From NCBI RefSeq assembly GCF_016801865.2, contig NC_068939.1:123305671-123369670 (forward strand): 64,000 nt of DNA. Reading direction: 5' to 3'. Both the position numbers and the translations under genes were made by a program. Shown here one piece after another: positions 1-11,621 of this stretch. Numbering within the stretch: the first letter of the stretch is position 1; each line of letters opens with the position of its first letter. Source of the DNA: Culex pipiens pallens (Eukaryota > Arthropoda > Insecta > Diptera > Culicidae). Below the pieces are notes generated by a model. The model ran no database searches, had not been told where the DNA came from, and saw only the letters and a list, made by a program, of their open reading frames with translations.

Positions 1-3000
1 ATCGAGCAATGAGCGCGGACCCATACCACCGTGATGCTGAAGGACTGAGCCGCCAGGTTGTTTAAAGTCTTGCGTATTTCCGTGAGGAAAAACGCAGACT
101 CCCTGGTCGGCTTCAGAGACCGGATAGCCTCAACAGAGCTAAAGCTATCGGTGAAGATGAAGTAGTGATCAGGTGGCATGGTCTCGATGATTCGCAGTGC
201 GCAGTAAACCGCGGCTAACTCTGCGACGTAAACCGAACTCGGGTCCTTCAGCTTAAAGAACAGCTGATAAGATTCATGATAAACACCGAAGCCCGTACAG
301 CCGTCGAGCTTGGAGCCATCGGTGAAGAATCTGTTGTTTGGAGGAACATGGCTGTACTTTGATGCGAAGATCGACGGTACAACTCCCCGCAGAAGATGGT
401 TTGGGATACCGCGAGTATCGGCTTTCATGGACGTGTCGAAGCCAATCCGGGTGCTGCTGGTTAACGGAGGCGTGCGCTGTACCGTTGTGCTCGGGCTCCA
501 CTCCCACGATGACATAAAGTCATAATATAGAAGCATGCGCCGAGACTCAACGTGAAGGTTCAGCAGCGTTTCAAAATTGTCAATTACCAGTTTATTCCTG
601 TAATCACACCGGATCAGGAACCGGTAAGACAGTTCGTAGTAACGAGTTCGCAGAGGCAACACTCCTGCCAAGACCTCGAGGGTCATGTTGTGAGTTGAGT
701 GCATGCATCCCAAGACAATGCGAAGACTTCGGTACTGTATCCGCTGGAGAACCAACAAGCGTGATTTTGCAGCTGTTTGGAAGCAGAAACTGCCATATTC
801 CAGCACCGAGAGTATCGTTGTCTTGTACAGTCGAAGCATGTCAGAAGGATGAGCACCCCACCGGTTGCCAGAGACACTGCGCAGAAAATTAGTTCTTTGC
901 AGGCACTTTTGCTTCAGGTAGTTAATGTGCTTCCCCCATGTTCCCTTCTGATCAAAGATGGTACCCATGTACATGAAGTGGTCCGACTGCTCGATAGTCT
1001 TTCCCGAGAGAGAAAGATTGAGCTGCGGCGGTTCATGCTTCCCCGTAAAAACGACCAGTTCCGTCTTCTCCGGAGAGAATTCAATACCCTTTCCAACTGC
1101 CCAATGGGCCAAGTTGTTCAGAGTATCTTGCAAGGGTTCTAGCAGATCGACTTCTTTCTTGGCAGCGATTGAAACCACTGCGTCATCTGCGTACTGTATA
1201 AGGGTGCAGTCTCCGGTCAAGCAATCATCGATGTCGCTGACGTAGAAGTTATACATGGATGGACTAAGGCGTGAGCCTTGTGCCAAACCCATGTAACTTA
1301 TCCGGGTGATTGCCAGATCACCTTGCACAAAGTGCATGTGTTTTTCTGACAACAGGTTGATGAGGAAGTTGCACATCGTCGGATTGAGACCGCTCCGCCG
1401 CAGCTTTACTCCCAACACATCGATGGAGACTGAATCGAATGCACCCTTGATGTCTAGGAAGACAGAAGCCATTTGCTGTTTTTTACCACGGGCTATGTCG
1501 ATTCCTGTGGCCAGCAAAGCTAGACAGTCGCTTGTTCCCTTGCCTCTCCGGAAGCCATACTGCGTGTCTGACAGCAAGTGCTCTCGTTCCATCCATGGTT
1601 CGAGGCGGTCGAGGATCATCTTCTCCAGCAACTTGCGTAGACACGACAGCAAGCTGATTGGACGATACGAGTTGTGGTCGGATGCCGGCTTACCGGGCTT
1701 TTGAATGGCAACCACCCGGACCTGTCGCCATTCGTGTGGAATTACGTTCTGCTCCACCAACGTGTTGAACAGTTTCAACAGACGCTGCTTGGCGACGTCC
1801 GGAAGATTTTTCAGCAAGCTGAACTTGATCTTGTCCGGACCAGGAGCAGTGTTGTTGCCCGTCAATAGTGCTATGGAGAGCTCTACCATCGAGAAGGGAG
1901 GATTAGCATCGCTCCCATCAACAACGTCGAATGATGGTTGTGTCGGCACCGAGTCCGGGCACACCTTCTTGGCGAAATCCAATATCCACTTGTCCGATTT
2001 TTCCACACTCTCGTTCGGAACGGAACCTCTACGCATGGCCCTCGCAACGCGCCACAGAGTGCTCATGGACGTATCTGCTGGTAGTCCTTCAACGAACTCC
2101 CGCCAGTACATTCGCTTCTTCCGCTTCAGAGTATTACTGTACCTGCGATCAAGAGCTCTGTACTTTTGGAAGTTCGCTCGGATTCCACACTTGCAAAAGT
2201 CCACATAAGCTTCAGACCTGGCCGCCGAGAGATCCGTACACTCCTTGTCCCACCAGGGAAGTGGAGGGCGCGTTCGGATGTACGGTCCCGGGACGGGTTT
2301 CGTCTGAGCTTGTATCGCACTGTCATAGATCAAATTAGCCAGAAACGCATATTCTTCAAGCGGTGCCAACCCTGCTCGCAACTCAACTCCAATGGAGACT
2401 GCCTCCGCGTACTGTTTCCAGTCGATATTTCGCGTCAGATCGTAAGGCATCTCCACCGTTGTCGATTGCTGTGGGCCATGGCTAACCAGAATAGCGATCG
2501 GCAAATGATCACTGCCACGAGGATCTTGAAGCACGTTCCAGTCACAGAGAACTGCCAGACTGTTGGAACAGAGCGACAAGTCGATGGCACTCGCCTTCGT
2601 ACCGGACGAAGTTGGCGTTGGTGGTGTTGCAATCCGCGTAACTTGCTTGTCCCTGTTTAGGAGGGTCATCTGGAAGTCGTCGCACAGTTCATGAATCAGA
2701 TATGCTTGAGGGTCTGTCTTGTGACTTCCCCACTCGGTGCTGTGAAGATTAAAGTCACCCAGAACCAGTCTCGGTGCCTGCAACAGCTCAAGCATACCCC
2801 ACAACTTTTGTCGAGTTAACGACACCTGTGGGGGAACGTAGACGGACACAATGCAAATGTCCAGTCCTCTGATCCTGGCCTGTACTGCGACTGCTTCGAT
2901 TCCTCCTAGATTCGGGAGCGTGACCTTTCTAAAAGTGTGGCATTTCCTGACCCCAATCAGTACGCCTCCACCTCTATTTGGTCCTGCCCTGCTCTCTGTG

Positions 3001-3182
3001 ATGATGTTGTACCCCCGGAAAGCTGGCGTCTCATCTCCGATAAGAAACGTTTCGCTCAGCGCAAACACATCACAGTCCCGTTCGAATGCGAATTGTTGAA
3101 AATCGTTTAACTTGGGGGTTAAACTTCTACAATTCCATTGTAGAATGGAGATGCCGTTTTTCGTTTTTGGTGTATTACCCAT
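1..3182 (-). CDS. Non-LTR retrotransposon ORF2 (endonuclease-reverse transcriptase-RNase H), 3' end outside window
   Basis: The frame is open for all 1,060 codons from the ATG at 3182 down to the window edge; I checked every triplet for stops. An apurinic-like endonuclease comes first, with LQWNCRS near residue 15, GDFNLHSTEWG near 143 and GSDHLPI near 225. The reverse transcriptase follows, with SYRPISLL (about 505), QYGFRRGKGTSD (about 541), AFDSV (about 580) and the catalytic YADD at 663-666. An RNase H domain starts near residue 950 (FTDGSKLDG, then a second Asp in FTDSFSS). These activities nick the target and copy the element RNA at the break. The ATG overlaps the ORF1 stop by 8 nt (ATGGGTAA), which suggests coupled termination and reinitiation. 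The gag-EN-RT-RNase H order fits the I/Jockey superfamily, most like the I clade. It looks recently active. The C-terminus and 3' tail are not visible. Confidence 0.93.
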   Translation of the reverse strand, partial: MGNTPKTKNGISILQWNCRSLTPKLNDFQQFAFERDCDVFALSETFLIGDETPAFRGYNIITESRAGPNRGGGVLIGVRKCHTFRKVTLPNLGGIEAVAVQARIRGLDICIVSVYVPPQVSLTRQKLWGMLELLQAPRLVLGDFNLHSTEWGSHKTDPQAYLIHELCDDFQMTLLNRDKQVTRIATPPTPTSSGTKASAIDLSLCSNSLAVLCDWNVLQDPRGSDHLPIAILVSHGPQQSTTVEMPYDLTRNIDWKQYAEAVSIGVELRAGLAPLEEYAFLANLIYDSAIQAQTKPVPGPYIRTRPPLPWWDKECTDLSAARSEAYVDFCKCGIRANFQKYRALDRRYSNTLKRKKRMYWREFVEGLPADTSMSTLWRVARAMRRGSVPNESVEKSDKWILDFAKKVCPDSVPTQPSFDVVDGSDANPPFSMVELSIALLTGNNTAPGPDKIKFSLLKNLPDVAKQRLLKLFNTLVEQNVIPHEWRQVRVVAIQKPGKPASDHNSYRPISLLSCLRKLLEKMILDRLEPWMEREHLLSDTQYGFRRGKGTSDCLALLATGIDIARGKKQQMASVFLDIKGAFDSVSIDVLGVKLRRSGLNPTMCNFLINLLSEKHMHFVQGDLAITRISYMGLAQGSRLSPSMYNFYVSDIDDCLTGDCTLIQYADDAVVSIAAKKEVDLLEPLQDTLNNLAHWAVGKGIEFSPEKTELVVFTGKHEPPQLNLSLSGKTIEQSDHFMYMGTIFDQKGTWGKHINYLKQKCLQRTNFLRSVSGNRWGAHPSDMLRLYKTTILSVLEYGSFCFQTAAKSRLLVLQRIQYRSLRIVLGCMHSTHNMTLEVLAGVLPLRTRYYELSYRFLIRCDYRNKLVIDNFETLLNLHVESRRMLLYYDFMSSWEWSPSTTVQRTPPLTSSTRIGFDTSMKADTRGIPNHLLRGVVPSIFASKYSHVPPNNRFFTDGSKLDGCTGFGVYHESYQLFFKLKDPSSVYVAELAAVYCALRIIETMPPDHYFIFTDSFSSVEAIRSLKPTRESAFFLTEIRKTLNNLAAQSFSITVVWVRAHCS

Positions 3183-4827
3183 CAAAGGAAATGAACGACA
3201 AGAGGGGCATCGTGCTAGCAAGCTGTTTCCCGATGTGTCTAGCGAGAGGCTCAAACCGCTTTATGATTAAACGCGTCGGTTCACTCACAAAAGAGCACAG
3301 CCATTCCACGATTGTGGAAAAAGTAAGGACTCCTTTGAAGGCATCGGTGATCGGGTTCGGTTTAGGAACTGGTTTCGGGGGGATCTTTGGCAGCTTGGGA
3401 ACGGGCTTCAGCAGCTTGGGAACGGGCTTCGGTGCCGGCTTCGGAGCGGGCTTACCCGACGGACCGAAAGGAAAATCCTCCTCGAAGTTCAACGAGTCAC
3501 TTTCCTTACCCTTGCCGCCAGCGGCTTTTCTGGACTTGGAAGCCTTGTTGCGCTTCGGGTTTGGCCCGGAAGAGTCACTTTCCTCGTCTCTCTGGAAGAG
3601 GACCTCCACATCGGAATCTTCGTCCCCCGAGTCTTCGTCCGCCAAAGGAGCGAAGCGATTGGGGTGGGTCACCTGACTAAGGATTTCCGCGAAGGACTTC
3701 TTGGAGCGTTCCCTCAAGGATCGCTTCATCTTGTCCTCGCGCTCCTTGTACTTTGGGCACTGCCGAGTTTTGTGCGGTTCCCCGCCACAAAGCAGGCATT
3801 TTTCAGCCTGCTTTTGGCAATCCACGTCCTTGTGGGGGCCGGCGCACTTTGAGCACTTGCTCTTGTTGCTGCAGTAGGTCTTGGTGTGTCCCAACTGCTG
3901 GCAGTTTTCGCAGCTCATCACTCGCGGAACGTACAATCGAACTGGAAGCCGAAGCTTGTACAGCTCAATGTAGTCCGGCAGAGCTGACCCTGCAAAAGTC
4001 ACCCGGAACGAGGCAGAAGGAATGAACTTCTTTTGGCCACCCTCGGTGGTGACGTTGCCCAGTTGCCGGCACTCGAGTACCTCCACAGCTGGAAGTTTAG
4101 GGTTCTTGAAGCGTCCCACCGCCCTTGAGAGGTCGACAAGCGACAGACTGTCATCGGTCACCACGCCATCGATTTCGACTTTGTGGGCCGGAATCCAAAC
4201 ACGGTACTCAATGCTGAACCGCAGATCAGTTACGATCTGATTCGCTTGCACCGCGGAGTTCACGATCACGCGGAGCTTGCTCTTGTTCAGCTTGGTACAT
4301 TCGACCACCCCAGGATAGTGCTTCTGCAAATCCTTGGTGATCTGTACAAAGTTTAACGGCTTCTGTTTGGGCCGGAAGAAGACCACCCATTCCGTTTGCG
4401 ATCCCTCTTGATACTGACGAGGACGAGGAATCGGTTTTTGAGAAAGAGGATTCAGGGGCGGGGGGGGATTTGGATCCGGATTCGGCACCGGTGTTTTAGG
4501 AGGAATTGGATCTGGATTTGGAGGAATCGGTTCTGGAGTCAAGGGAGGAATCGGGTCTGGAGTCAAGGGAGGAATCGGTGGTTGAGGGGGAACCGGATTC
4601 GGATCTGATTTAGGACGCTTTCGCTTCGTCCTCTTAGACCCGTCCGTGGATCCCCCTTTACCGCCAGCATCCTTATCCTTCAGGAAGAGGTCCCTGTTGG
4701 TGGTGTTTGAAGGAACTCCCAAAACGGAGTCCTCCATTTCCACGTCCTCGTCTCCCTCAAGGGTTGAATCGAAATCGGATTCCTCATGGTCCGACTTGGT
4801 CGGATCCATGTTTGCGAAGAAACGCAA
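3175..4827 (-). CDS. Non-LTR retrotransposon ORF1 (gag-like nucleocapsid protein)
   Basis: This is a 550-residue intact frame. The N-terminus is acidic, followed by a basic KRTKRKR patch and a proline-rich tract of PIPP-type repeats (about residues 75-135) that is also a DNA-level minisatellite. A globular RNA-binding-like region follows, then three CCHC zinc knuckles at about residues 304-360: CENCQQLGHTKTYC, CSKCAGPHKDVDC and CLLCGGEPHKTRQC. The C-terminal part is acidic and then rich in KPxPKP repeats. In this family ORF1 binds element RNA and forms the ribonucleoprotein that ORF2 uses. ORF2 follows directly with an 8-nt overlap. A slightly later start is possible, because MDPTKSDHEESD begins at residue 7. 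With ORF2 also open, the copy is probably young. Confidence 0.92.
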   Translation of the reverse strand: MRFFANMDPTKSDHEESDFDSTLEGDEDVEMEDSVLGVPSNTTNRDLFLKDKDAGGKGGSTDGSKRTKRKRPKSDPNPVPPQPPIPPLTPDPIPPLTPEPIPPNPDPIPPKTPVPNPDPNPPPPLNPLSQKPIPRPRQYQEGSQTEWVVFFRPKQKPLNFVQITKDLQKHYPGVVECTKLNKSKLRVIVNSAVQANQIVTDLRFSIEYRVWIPAHKVEIDGVVTDDSLSLVDLSRAVGRFKNPKLPAVEVLECRQLGNVTTEGGQKKFIPSASFRVTFAGSALPDYIELYKLRLPVRLYVPRVMSCENCQQLGHTKTYCSNKSKCSKCAGPHKDVDCQKQAEKCLLCGGEPHKTRQCPKYKEREDKMKRSLRERSKKSFAEILSQVTHPNRFAPLADEDSGDEDSDVEVLFQRDEESDSSGPNPKRNKASKSRKAAGGKGKESDSLNFEEDFPFGPSGKPAPKPAPKPVPKLLKPVPKLPKIPPKPVPKPNPITDAFKGVLTFSTIVEWLCSFVSEPTRLIIKRFEPLARHIGKQLASTMPLLSFISFDG

Positions 4828-5460
4828 TAAACTAAACGAAAATGAAAATTATGAAACTAAACGCAAAAGTAAAAAAGCAGAAAAGAAAAAAAAACTAACT
4901 GAGAAAAAAAAAACTATGAGAAAAAAAAAACTAAACGCTAACAAAAACTCGCCTTTCGCACTCACCGCCGAACTGGCCGCACTGGCTGCCACCCGCAGCG
5001 GGATGCGCGGGAAGCTCGTTTGCGCGCGCTTGTTGTTGTTGTTGTTGTGCTGCCTGCTGCCAGCCACGTAAACAACGGGGGTTGTCTCCGACCTGGCCTG
5101 GCCGAAAACTGGTCCGCCGACCGCAGTCGACTCTCCGGGGCCGTTTCCACCGACCAACGACCGTCTCTCGCCTCAGCTGCCTCCGCAGCCGCTGCTGCTG
5201 ACTCCTCCTGCTGCTGCTGCTCGGATACGGGAACTCGTTCCTTCTCCGCCGCTGCACCGCCGCCGTGTCCACGACGACCAGATTGTGGCCTCTCTGACCA
5301 CCGGAACGGGCTTGTCCGCTCGCACACGCCTCGGAATCGCCGTGAAAAACGCGCCAAACACACCGCGAAAAAACACGACTACGCGCTGAGACTTCTGCCG
5401 GAGCAATGCACTTTGACCTTGTGAACCCTCTCCCTACGGAAAGCGCGATTATTGCGTCAC
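4828..5460 (-). other. Probable 5' UTR/promoter region of the minus-strand non-LTR element
   Basis: The GC-rich stretch upstream of ORF1 contains an A-rich run (4855-4935), CAG/CTG-type triplets near 5035 and 5200, and few stops in several frames. The sharp base-composition change near 5,450-5,750 suggests the element's 5' end lies there, but I could not see a target duplication because the 3' end is outside the window. Overlapping open frames of 133-189 codons look like by-products of GC content. Confidence 0.45.
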
Positions 5461-6944
5461 CCTTTTCCTTGACCAGCTTTTTTCGATAATCGTCGTCCAT
5501 TTCTCATCAGCGATGGTGAGTGAAGTCGATAGATTGCACAGATCCAGCAAGCCCATCACTCGCACTGTCACCGCACCGGTGCCCGAACCGCTCCCGCAAC
5601 TCCTTATGCACTTCAATATCGTTGTTTCCTGCCATTGTATTGCAAACTTTGCACCAAATTCTCCACCCTTGCAAATAATATCTGCACACCACTTGAAATC
5701 CTACCCCTTCTTCCCACCGCTCGCCTATAGTGGTGCGTGTCTCGACTGAGCTTTGATGCTTTCGAACACTTTATAACAGTTTCAAACAGGGGAGTGTGTC
5801 TTAGATAGGTTTTTTCTGCAGTAGTTTGAGGCGTGCCCTTTGTTGGAGAGCTTTTTGCAACTCTCACGATTGTTGCAAAATCTCTGAAAAGCAATAATAT
5901 TTATCACAACTTTTCACTATTTCAATCTGCAAGGAAAGGAGAAAGACGTTTGGTAAGCGAATTTATTTGCCAATGAATGGCATTCAAATGAAATTAAAAT
6001 GCATTCGAATGTATGCGAATGCATCCAAACAAATCGGATGCATCTTTTATAAGCCACCACTTGGATATGTCCCATATTTTCCACAGTACGGTAATGCAAA
6101 ATGGCATTGGTTTTAAAAACTCCAATCTTAAATAAAATTCCCTTTGACATCATTTCCAAATCATCACTTAAGGGTGCACAGCTATGAAGAAAGTTGTTGA
6201 CTTCTTATCCAAAAGTTGTCAAACTTACGGGCCCAATCCTGCAACAACGGGATTGTGAAGTTAGTCAAACTTTGTTGTAAATTACTTTGTGGACTGTACA
6301 TTAGGGGATGAATAAAAAACTATTTCGATAGTATCCGTAGTTTCGAAGATGCTAAAATGTCTTTAACAAACATCTGGATGCAAAAGCTCTGGTTGATGTG
6401 CACCGTTAAGGCTTCAAAATATTGAAAGAGGGCTTTTTCGAATGTTCACAAATGAAAGGTATCATACCACGGACGAACGGCATGACAGCAGGAACAAATT
6501 TTCTTCAAATTTCTGAAGTAAACTATCACTAGCACCATCTACATTCAAGTTGTCACTACTTCGAGCGATTACGCATGATTTCTCATAATGTCTTATGAAA
6601 CAATTAATTAAAATATTCAGCATTTGTATGGCACTAGAAACAGCTTTTTGGCATTTAGTTTGTTTTTATAGTTCTAGGTAATTCATCTGTTTTTACTCAA
6701 ATTGCCGAAAAATTGATAAAAAATGTATTTTTATTATAAATTCATACGACCGTTTAAAAAAAAGCTCATGAATTTGCAGCATCAGCTGGCTTTGTTTACG
6801 TTTGAAACCACGTGGCGCGACGATTTTGACACAAGCGATCTCACTTGCGCAGGTTTGCGCAAAGAAAAAGAAAAAGAAAACCGGCTTCACTTTTTGAAAC
6901 CCCGTGTCATGTCCGTTCGTCCGTGATCATACTCCGTCACAAGA
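5461..6944. other. AT-rich non-coding stretch
   Basis: No convincing gene. It holds local palindromic ATGCATTCGAATG-type repeats near 5,990-6,030 and a G+C-richer patch at 6,790-6,930. Short frames here show no domain. Confidence 0.5.
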
Positions 6945-6946
6945 TA

Positions 6947-9093
6947 GGGTATTTGTCCCTATTTTGGGCCTACTAAGCCGAGCGCACTTTTAATTTGATG
7001 TATTCTCAAAGGCTACTATAGGCATGAATATTACATGAATAAGTTGGTTTTTTAATGCTAATGCTCGTACACATGCTCTCCGAGATGGACGAAGTAATTT
7101 GAATCAGTTATTTTATTGATTTGGTGGCAGTTTAGTGATATTTTTTGCAATGGGATTGTGAAACCTACCAACAAAAACACATTGCCGGTGGTTGGAGATT
7201 CGGGAGACGGCTCTCATTTGTGTGCCGAGCGATGAAAGCCGTGACGCTGAGTGTCAAGAAGCAGTAAGCAAAAGTGGTGAAAATTTTGGACCTAATGGGC
7301 AAGTAGCAATTTGCCAAGAGAAAGTGAAGAGTAATATATTCATTGCTTTATTTATAATTTAAGAGGAAAACCCGATTTAATATCATCAAGAGGTGAAATA
7401 GAGTCTTTCTTACAAAATGATGAAAATTCGAAAAAAAATATTGGTGCAATTAATCTTTGAGAAACATAATGTTACCACCCAGTATGAATTTGACCTAAAG
7501 CCTCGAGTCTTTTCAGGCTCAATCTTGAATGCTCATTTTTTTAAATTTCAGTGGTAAATTATGGGTCGCAAGATGATTATATTTAGTTAAGAAAAAACAT
7601 ATTGGATTCACATTATTAGAAAAATATAAAGGGTACTCAGTCTTCAATGTTAGTCTATGATTAACTTAAAAAAAATATGTATCGATATTGCACTTTGTCG
7701 ATCAACTATATTGTGGATTTTCTGGCATCTTCTCACGGTAATTGGAAACGGCCGTGGATAGATTTAGGGGTTCCCAGTTGGAGTGAAAAAATCCAGTTTG
7801 TAGAAAAATTATGGATTAAAATTTTGCTTTTTTTATCCCACGGGTAGTCGCGTACGTGTACTTTGTACACACTTTGTAACGGCACTTGTAAGAAATGCCA
7901 AAACACGCGACTTCCCGAAGGTTATCACTTCTCCGACATTAGGAATAATTTTTTGAACATGCTCGAAATTTTTGTATTCGGTCGGAAAAATATTATTTTT
8001 CTTGAAAAAACTTTAATTTTTAATCACATGATCACCCCTATTTCTGGCTCGATGCCGCCATCATGCGAAAGCGTGCTCCGTTTGTTTATCAACAAAGCTG
8101 CAGCTGGATGGTGAGACGAAGTGAGGGGGGAAGAGATTTTTACATTTTTATGCCCGCATCTGGCCCGCCGCCTATTTCGTCGGTCGTTGAGTCGCCGGTC
8201 GTTTCCAGCGACCGAGTCCAGCTAGGAACTGATCGTACAATAATAAGCCAGAAAGAAAACTTTCACGCGCAGCGTAAAACGCACAAACGTAAATGTGCTG
8301 GCATTTATGCTTCGACTTGACGACTTGTCGATCTTTCGAGCGAGAAGGGGACTATAAATTTGATGTTCAGTATGATGATTCTGTATAAAACCAAAAAATT
8401 AACAGGAAAATTTAGGGTTAAAATAAGACGTAAAATACTAATTTGGCTATATCTCTGGAAACAAATGTTGGAAAAGCTTAAAATTTTTGCACAAGCAGTT
8501 TATGGTGCATGTTTTCGAGTGTATATTTGTTTGAAATTGAATTCTTTGATTTTGAAAGTGTTATCTATTAAATAGTCCAAAAAAATACCTCTAAAAATGG
8601 TTTTGACCACATTTACCGGTTCAAAGTTGTGAATCGAGAAATAGAATTCTCGTCTCCGACCCCACGGCTACAAATCTGAAATATAAAAGTTGTGGGTTTT
8701 ACGAGCTGTTTACCAATGATGGAATACACAAATTTTTACAGACATCGCTCAAGTAATTCAGAAAAAGAACTCTCAAAAATCAGGCTGTGAGTTCCGGGTT
8801 TCGGGCAAAAATTCAATCGAAAGAGTGCATCAAAACCTTCAAAATAGTAATAGGATTTTCATGAATTTTCTTAGATTTCTGAGTCGTGCGTTTTTCCAAA
8901 AGCAAACCTTCAACCTTTCTTTTGTTAGAAAGGCAAAAAGTGAATTATTCTTGCCCACCAAAATGAAGATAATGACAGCTCATATAATTCTCAAGTGGCA
9001 TGTTCCTGCCAGATTTGGTGAAATGCACAATTTTGTTGAATCAAACTTGGTAGACCCAAAATGGTACTAGGCCCAAAATAGGGACAAATATCC
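6947..9093. mobile_element. TA-flanked terminal-inverted-repeat element (2.15 kb, no transposase seen)
   Basis: The left end (6947-6975) begins GGGTATTTGTCCCTATTTTG. The right end (9065-9093) is its reverse complement with 2 mismatches over 29 bp. Both ends are flanked by TA (6945-6946 and 9094-9095). The interior is AT-rich with no long frame and contains a TTAGAAAGGCAAAAAG phrase seen in other repeats here. It looks like a non-autonomous Tc1/mariner-type or other TA-target element, possibly carrying captured or nested sequence. The superfamily is inferred from the TA duplication only. Confidence 0.7.
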
Positions 9094-9095
9094 TA

Positions 9096-11404
9096 TTGAA
9101 ATAAGGCCCATGTACTTAAAACATTTTTAAAATAATAAAAAAAATATCATAACTTCATTTAATAATAAAAAATCCTTAAAATTTCCCAGATAACTCTTCC
9201 CTTACCAATTTTTGCATTTTCATTCGGACCTGGGCCCGAATCGGGCTCAAGATTAAGATATATGACGGGTGGTTTTTCATATTGTTGGTAAGATTTGAGT
9301 GCGTTTAAGCAGCGGATCGGGAGGGTCAACCAGTTAAACAAAGGACTGCTCCGCAAGCCGGGGATTTTCAAGTTGAAGAAGTGACCAAGCAAATCTTGGC
9401 CGACCCGACTCCGGGCAGGATGAGTTATGCTGACCACAGCGAATTTTTGCCTGGGAAAGGGGAAAGATTTTGGAAAATTTAATTTATGTGTAATTTATTG
9501 ATAATTACGAGGCAGTTCTAGAGAGGTGTTGCTGGAAAGTGGGTGGAATGAGTTTGATTGTGGACTTTGGACTGAAATGGTGCAAAACTAATCAATTATA
9601 AGTTGACCCTTTTTGATAAATTGAAAATGCATGTTGGTATTTGACGGTTTCTTTTCTTAGATTTTTTATAATCTTTTTTCTAATACAAACTTCGATTTTT
9701 AAATTACAAAGTCCTTTGGGGTTAAAAAAGATGTTCAAAAATTTTCCAGAGACAAATCATTCCTCATTCTTAGAACTCAAATCAGCCTCAGAACCACGTG
9801 TACCTTCACTATAATTAGCGAATTACTGCATAAAAACGCATCAAATTTGATTACCCTTAGGAGAGGGTCCATCAGAAGCTCAACTCGAAACCGCCGAGGC
9901 CGCAGCAGGGTTCCACCCACCTGAGGTCGAATCGGCCGACGATATTTTACGACTTTCGATTCGCGTACAAATTTTTATGATATTTCGCTACCGTTGAAGA
10001 GGGCAAGAGCAACGTCGTTCAACCTTAATCCTTGCTACGCTTGTTGAGATGGTTGGAGTCTGGGAAAATTCCTTCCTAATTAAATTTATGATACAGTTTT
10101 ATTTATGTGAGCCGAACGTTTAATTTATTTGATGAATTATTATTATCATTATTTTCGCTACCGCAAAATGTGTGCGCTCACACAAACGATCAGACAAAGT
10201 TTGACTTGATTTAGGGGTGCCTTTCTATAATTATCTAGCGTACTCTAAAATATGTATTTGAAAAAAATCTACAATTTAGAATTTTTTAGGCTAAAGCATA
10301 TTTTTTAAATTAAATTTCGCATCCCTATTATAAGTTTCGAACGCACGAGCTTCTAAAACCCTTTTTAAAAGAGAAGAAAACACAACAAGAAGGTCTGACG
10401 CCTGGCAAAATTTTACGAGAAGACCGCGGCGTGCGTAGTTGAAACGCGACGAGATGAATTAGTTGCGGAGGCGCAATAAAAACGTGAAATTTACTCCTGG
10501 AAGGATTTTCCCGCGCTGCCCGCGGTTGATGGACGAGACACGGACGGATTCGTTCGAGATGCATTGAAATTCAATGAGCTTAAATGCGAGAAGCGCGAGA
10601 ATTTTTTGAAGAAACGGAAAGTAAAAATTGAAAATCGAAAGAGTGAAGGTGAAAAAAACAGAAGTGTACCGTAGAGTGGTTTTTTGGTTATTTTTGTTAA
10701 ATTGTTGAAATTTTTCAAGCGCAAAAATAAAAATGTAGAGATTTCTTCTAAACCTAAAACTATGTTGTTTTAAGTCCTTATGCCTTATAACAGCAAATCT
10801 GTCACAATTTTAAATGTAAACGTTTCCAAAATATTTTTTTTTTCAATTTATAGTTAGGCCGTTGCAAATATTTACTGAACTTTAGGTATGTCCCTCGACT
10901 CAGAACAAAGTTAAGGGAAAAGTAAAAATAAATAAAAAGAAATATGTAAAATTAAATAACAAGCCCATGTTTCAACATATCAATGAAAAAATTGTTAAAA
11001 TGCATTTTAAACCAGTTCATCTGTTTTGCGATCATTTGTTTTCCAAATATCTAGTGATGACGGTTTTTTTCTCGAGATTATTATTTTTCTTGCGGGATTT
11101 CACAAAAAAGTAAAATATGTTTAATCAAGCCCGGACATGCCAGATAAGATTTTATTGCTGAAATGCATTTCAAATTGTTTTAAGCTGATTAAACTCCTAT
11201 TTTCAATAAAAAATTCTAGATTAAAAAATCATTTATTTTTTTGGCCCCTGGATTTTGTGTGCCGATTGTGTGATGTACACATTTAAACTTTTTACCGAAT
11301 GCGGTAGTTGAAAAATCGGTTTTAAGTTCAGATCGATAAATCATCTGTCAAAATGAATCAAATTTTACCAAATATCGGTTGTGCGATGAACAACAATGAA
11401 CTTC
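9096..11404. other. Intergenic stretch, no gene recognised
   Basis: Mostly AT-rich. Two GC-richer islands, about 9,870-10,070 and 10,380-10,640, could be conserved non-coding DNA or exon remnants, but no frame there has recognisable motifs. Confidence 0.4.
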
Positions 11405-11409
11405 CTTAC

Positions 11410-11606
11410 TGTAGAGATCTGTACTGGGAGTTTTGGCAACACGGAAAGGGGCACGGGAGAGAAGGACACCACGCGAGGTCGAGGTCGGACGTGTGTAGTG
11501 CGAGTGCGTGTCGAGTGCGACGAGTGCGGACAGAAGAAAGCTCGGAATAAAGAAGTGTTAAATATTGGCAAACGGTGTTCATCATTACAACGAGAGAAAC
11601 ATAACA
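11410..11606 (+). repeat. 5' LTR
   Basis: This is the 197-bp left LTR (TG...CA termini). It carries an AATAAA near 11547 that can act as the poly(A) signal. By eye it differs from the 3' LTR at 6 positions (about 3%), four of them clustered at about 11566-11573. Confidence 0.93.
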
Positions 11607-11607
11607 T

Positions 11608-11621
11608 TTGGCGACGACTGG
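11608..11621 (+). promoter_or_regulatory. Primer-binding site, probably tRNA-Ser
   Basis: TGGCGACGA lies two bases after the 5' LTR. It complements the 3' end expected for insect tRNA-Ser(GCU), including CCA. The tRNA identity is from memory of the family. Confidence 0.65.

Noticed and set aside
1..3182. ORF2 of the LINE as broken, because plus-strand frames overlap it
   Set aside because: Reading every minus-strand triplet from 3182 to 3 found no stop; the plus-strand frames are shadows.
4931..5500. 189-codon minus-strand frame upstream of ORF1
   Set aside because: Low-complexity Q/R-rich translation of a GC-rich leader; overlapping frames are equally open and no domain is seen.
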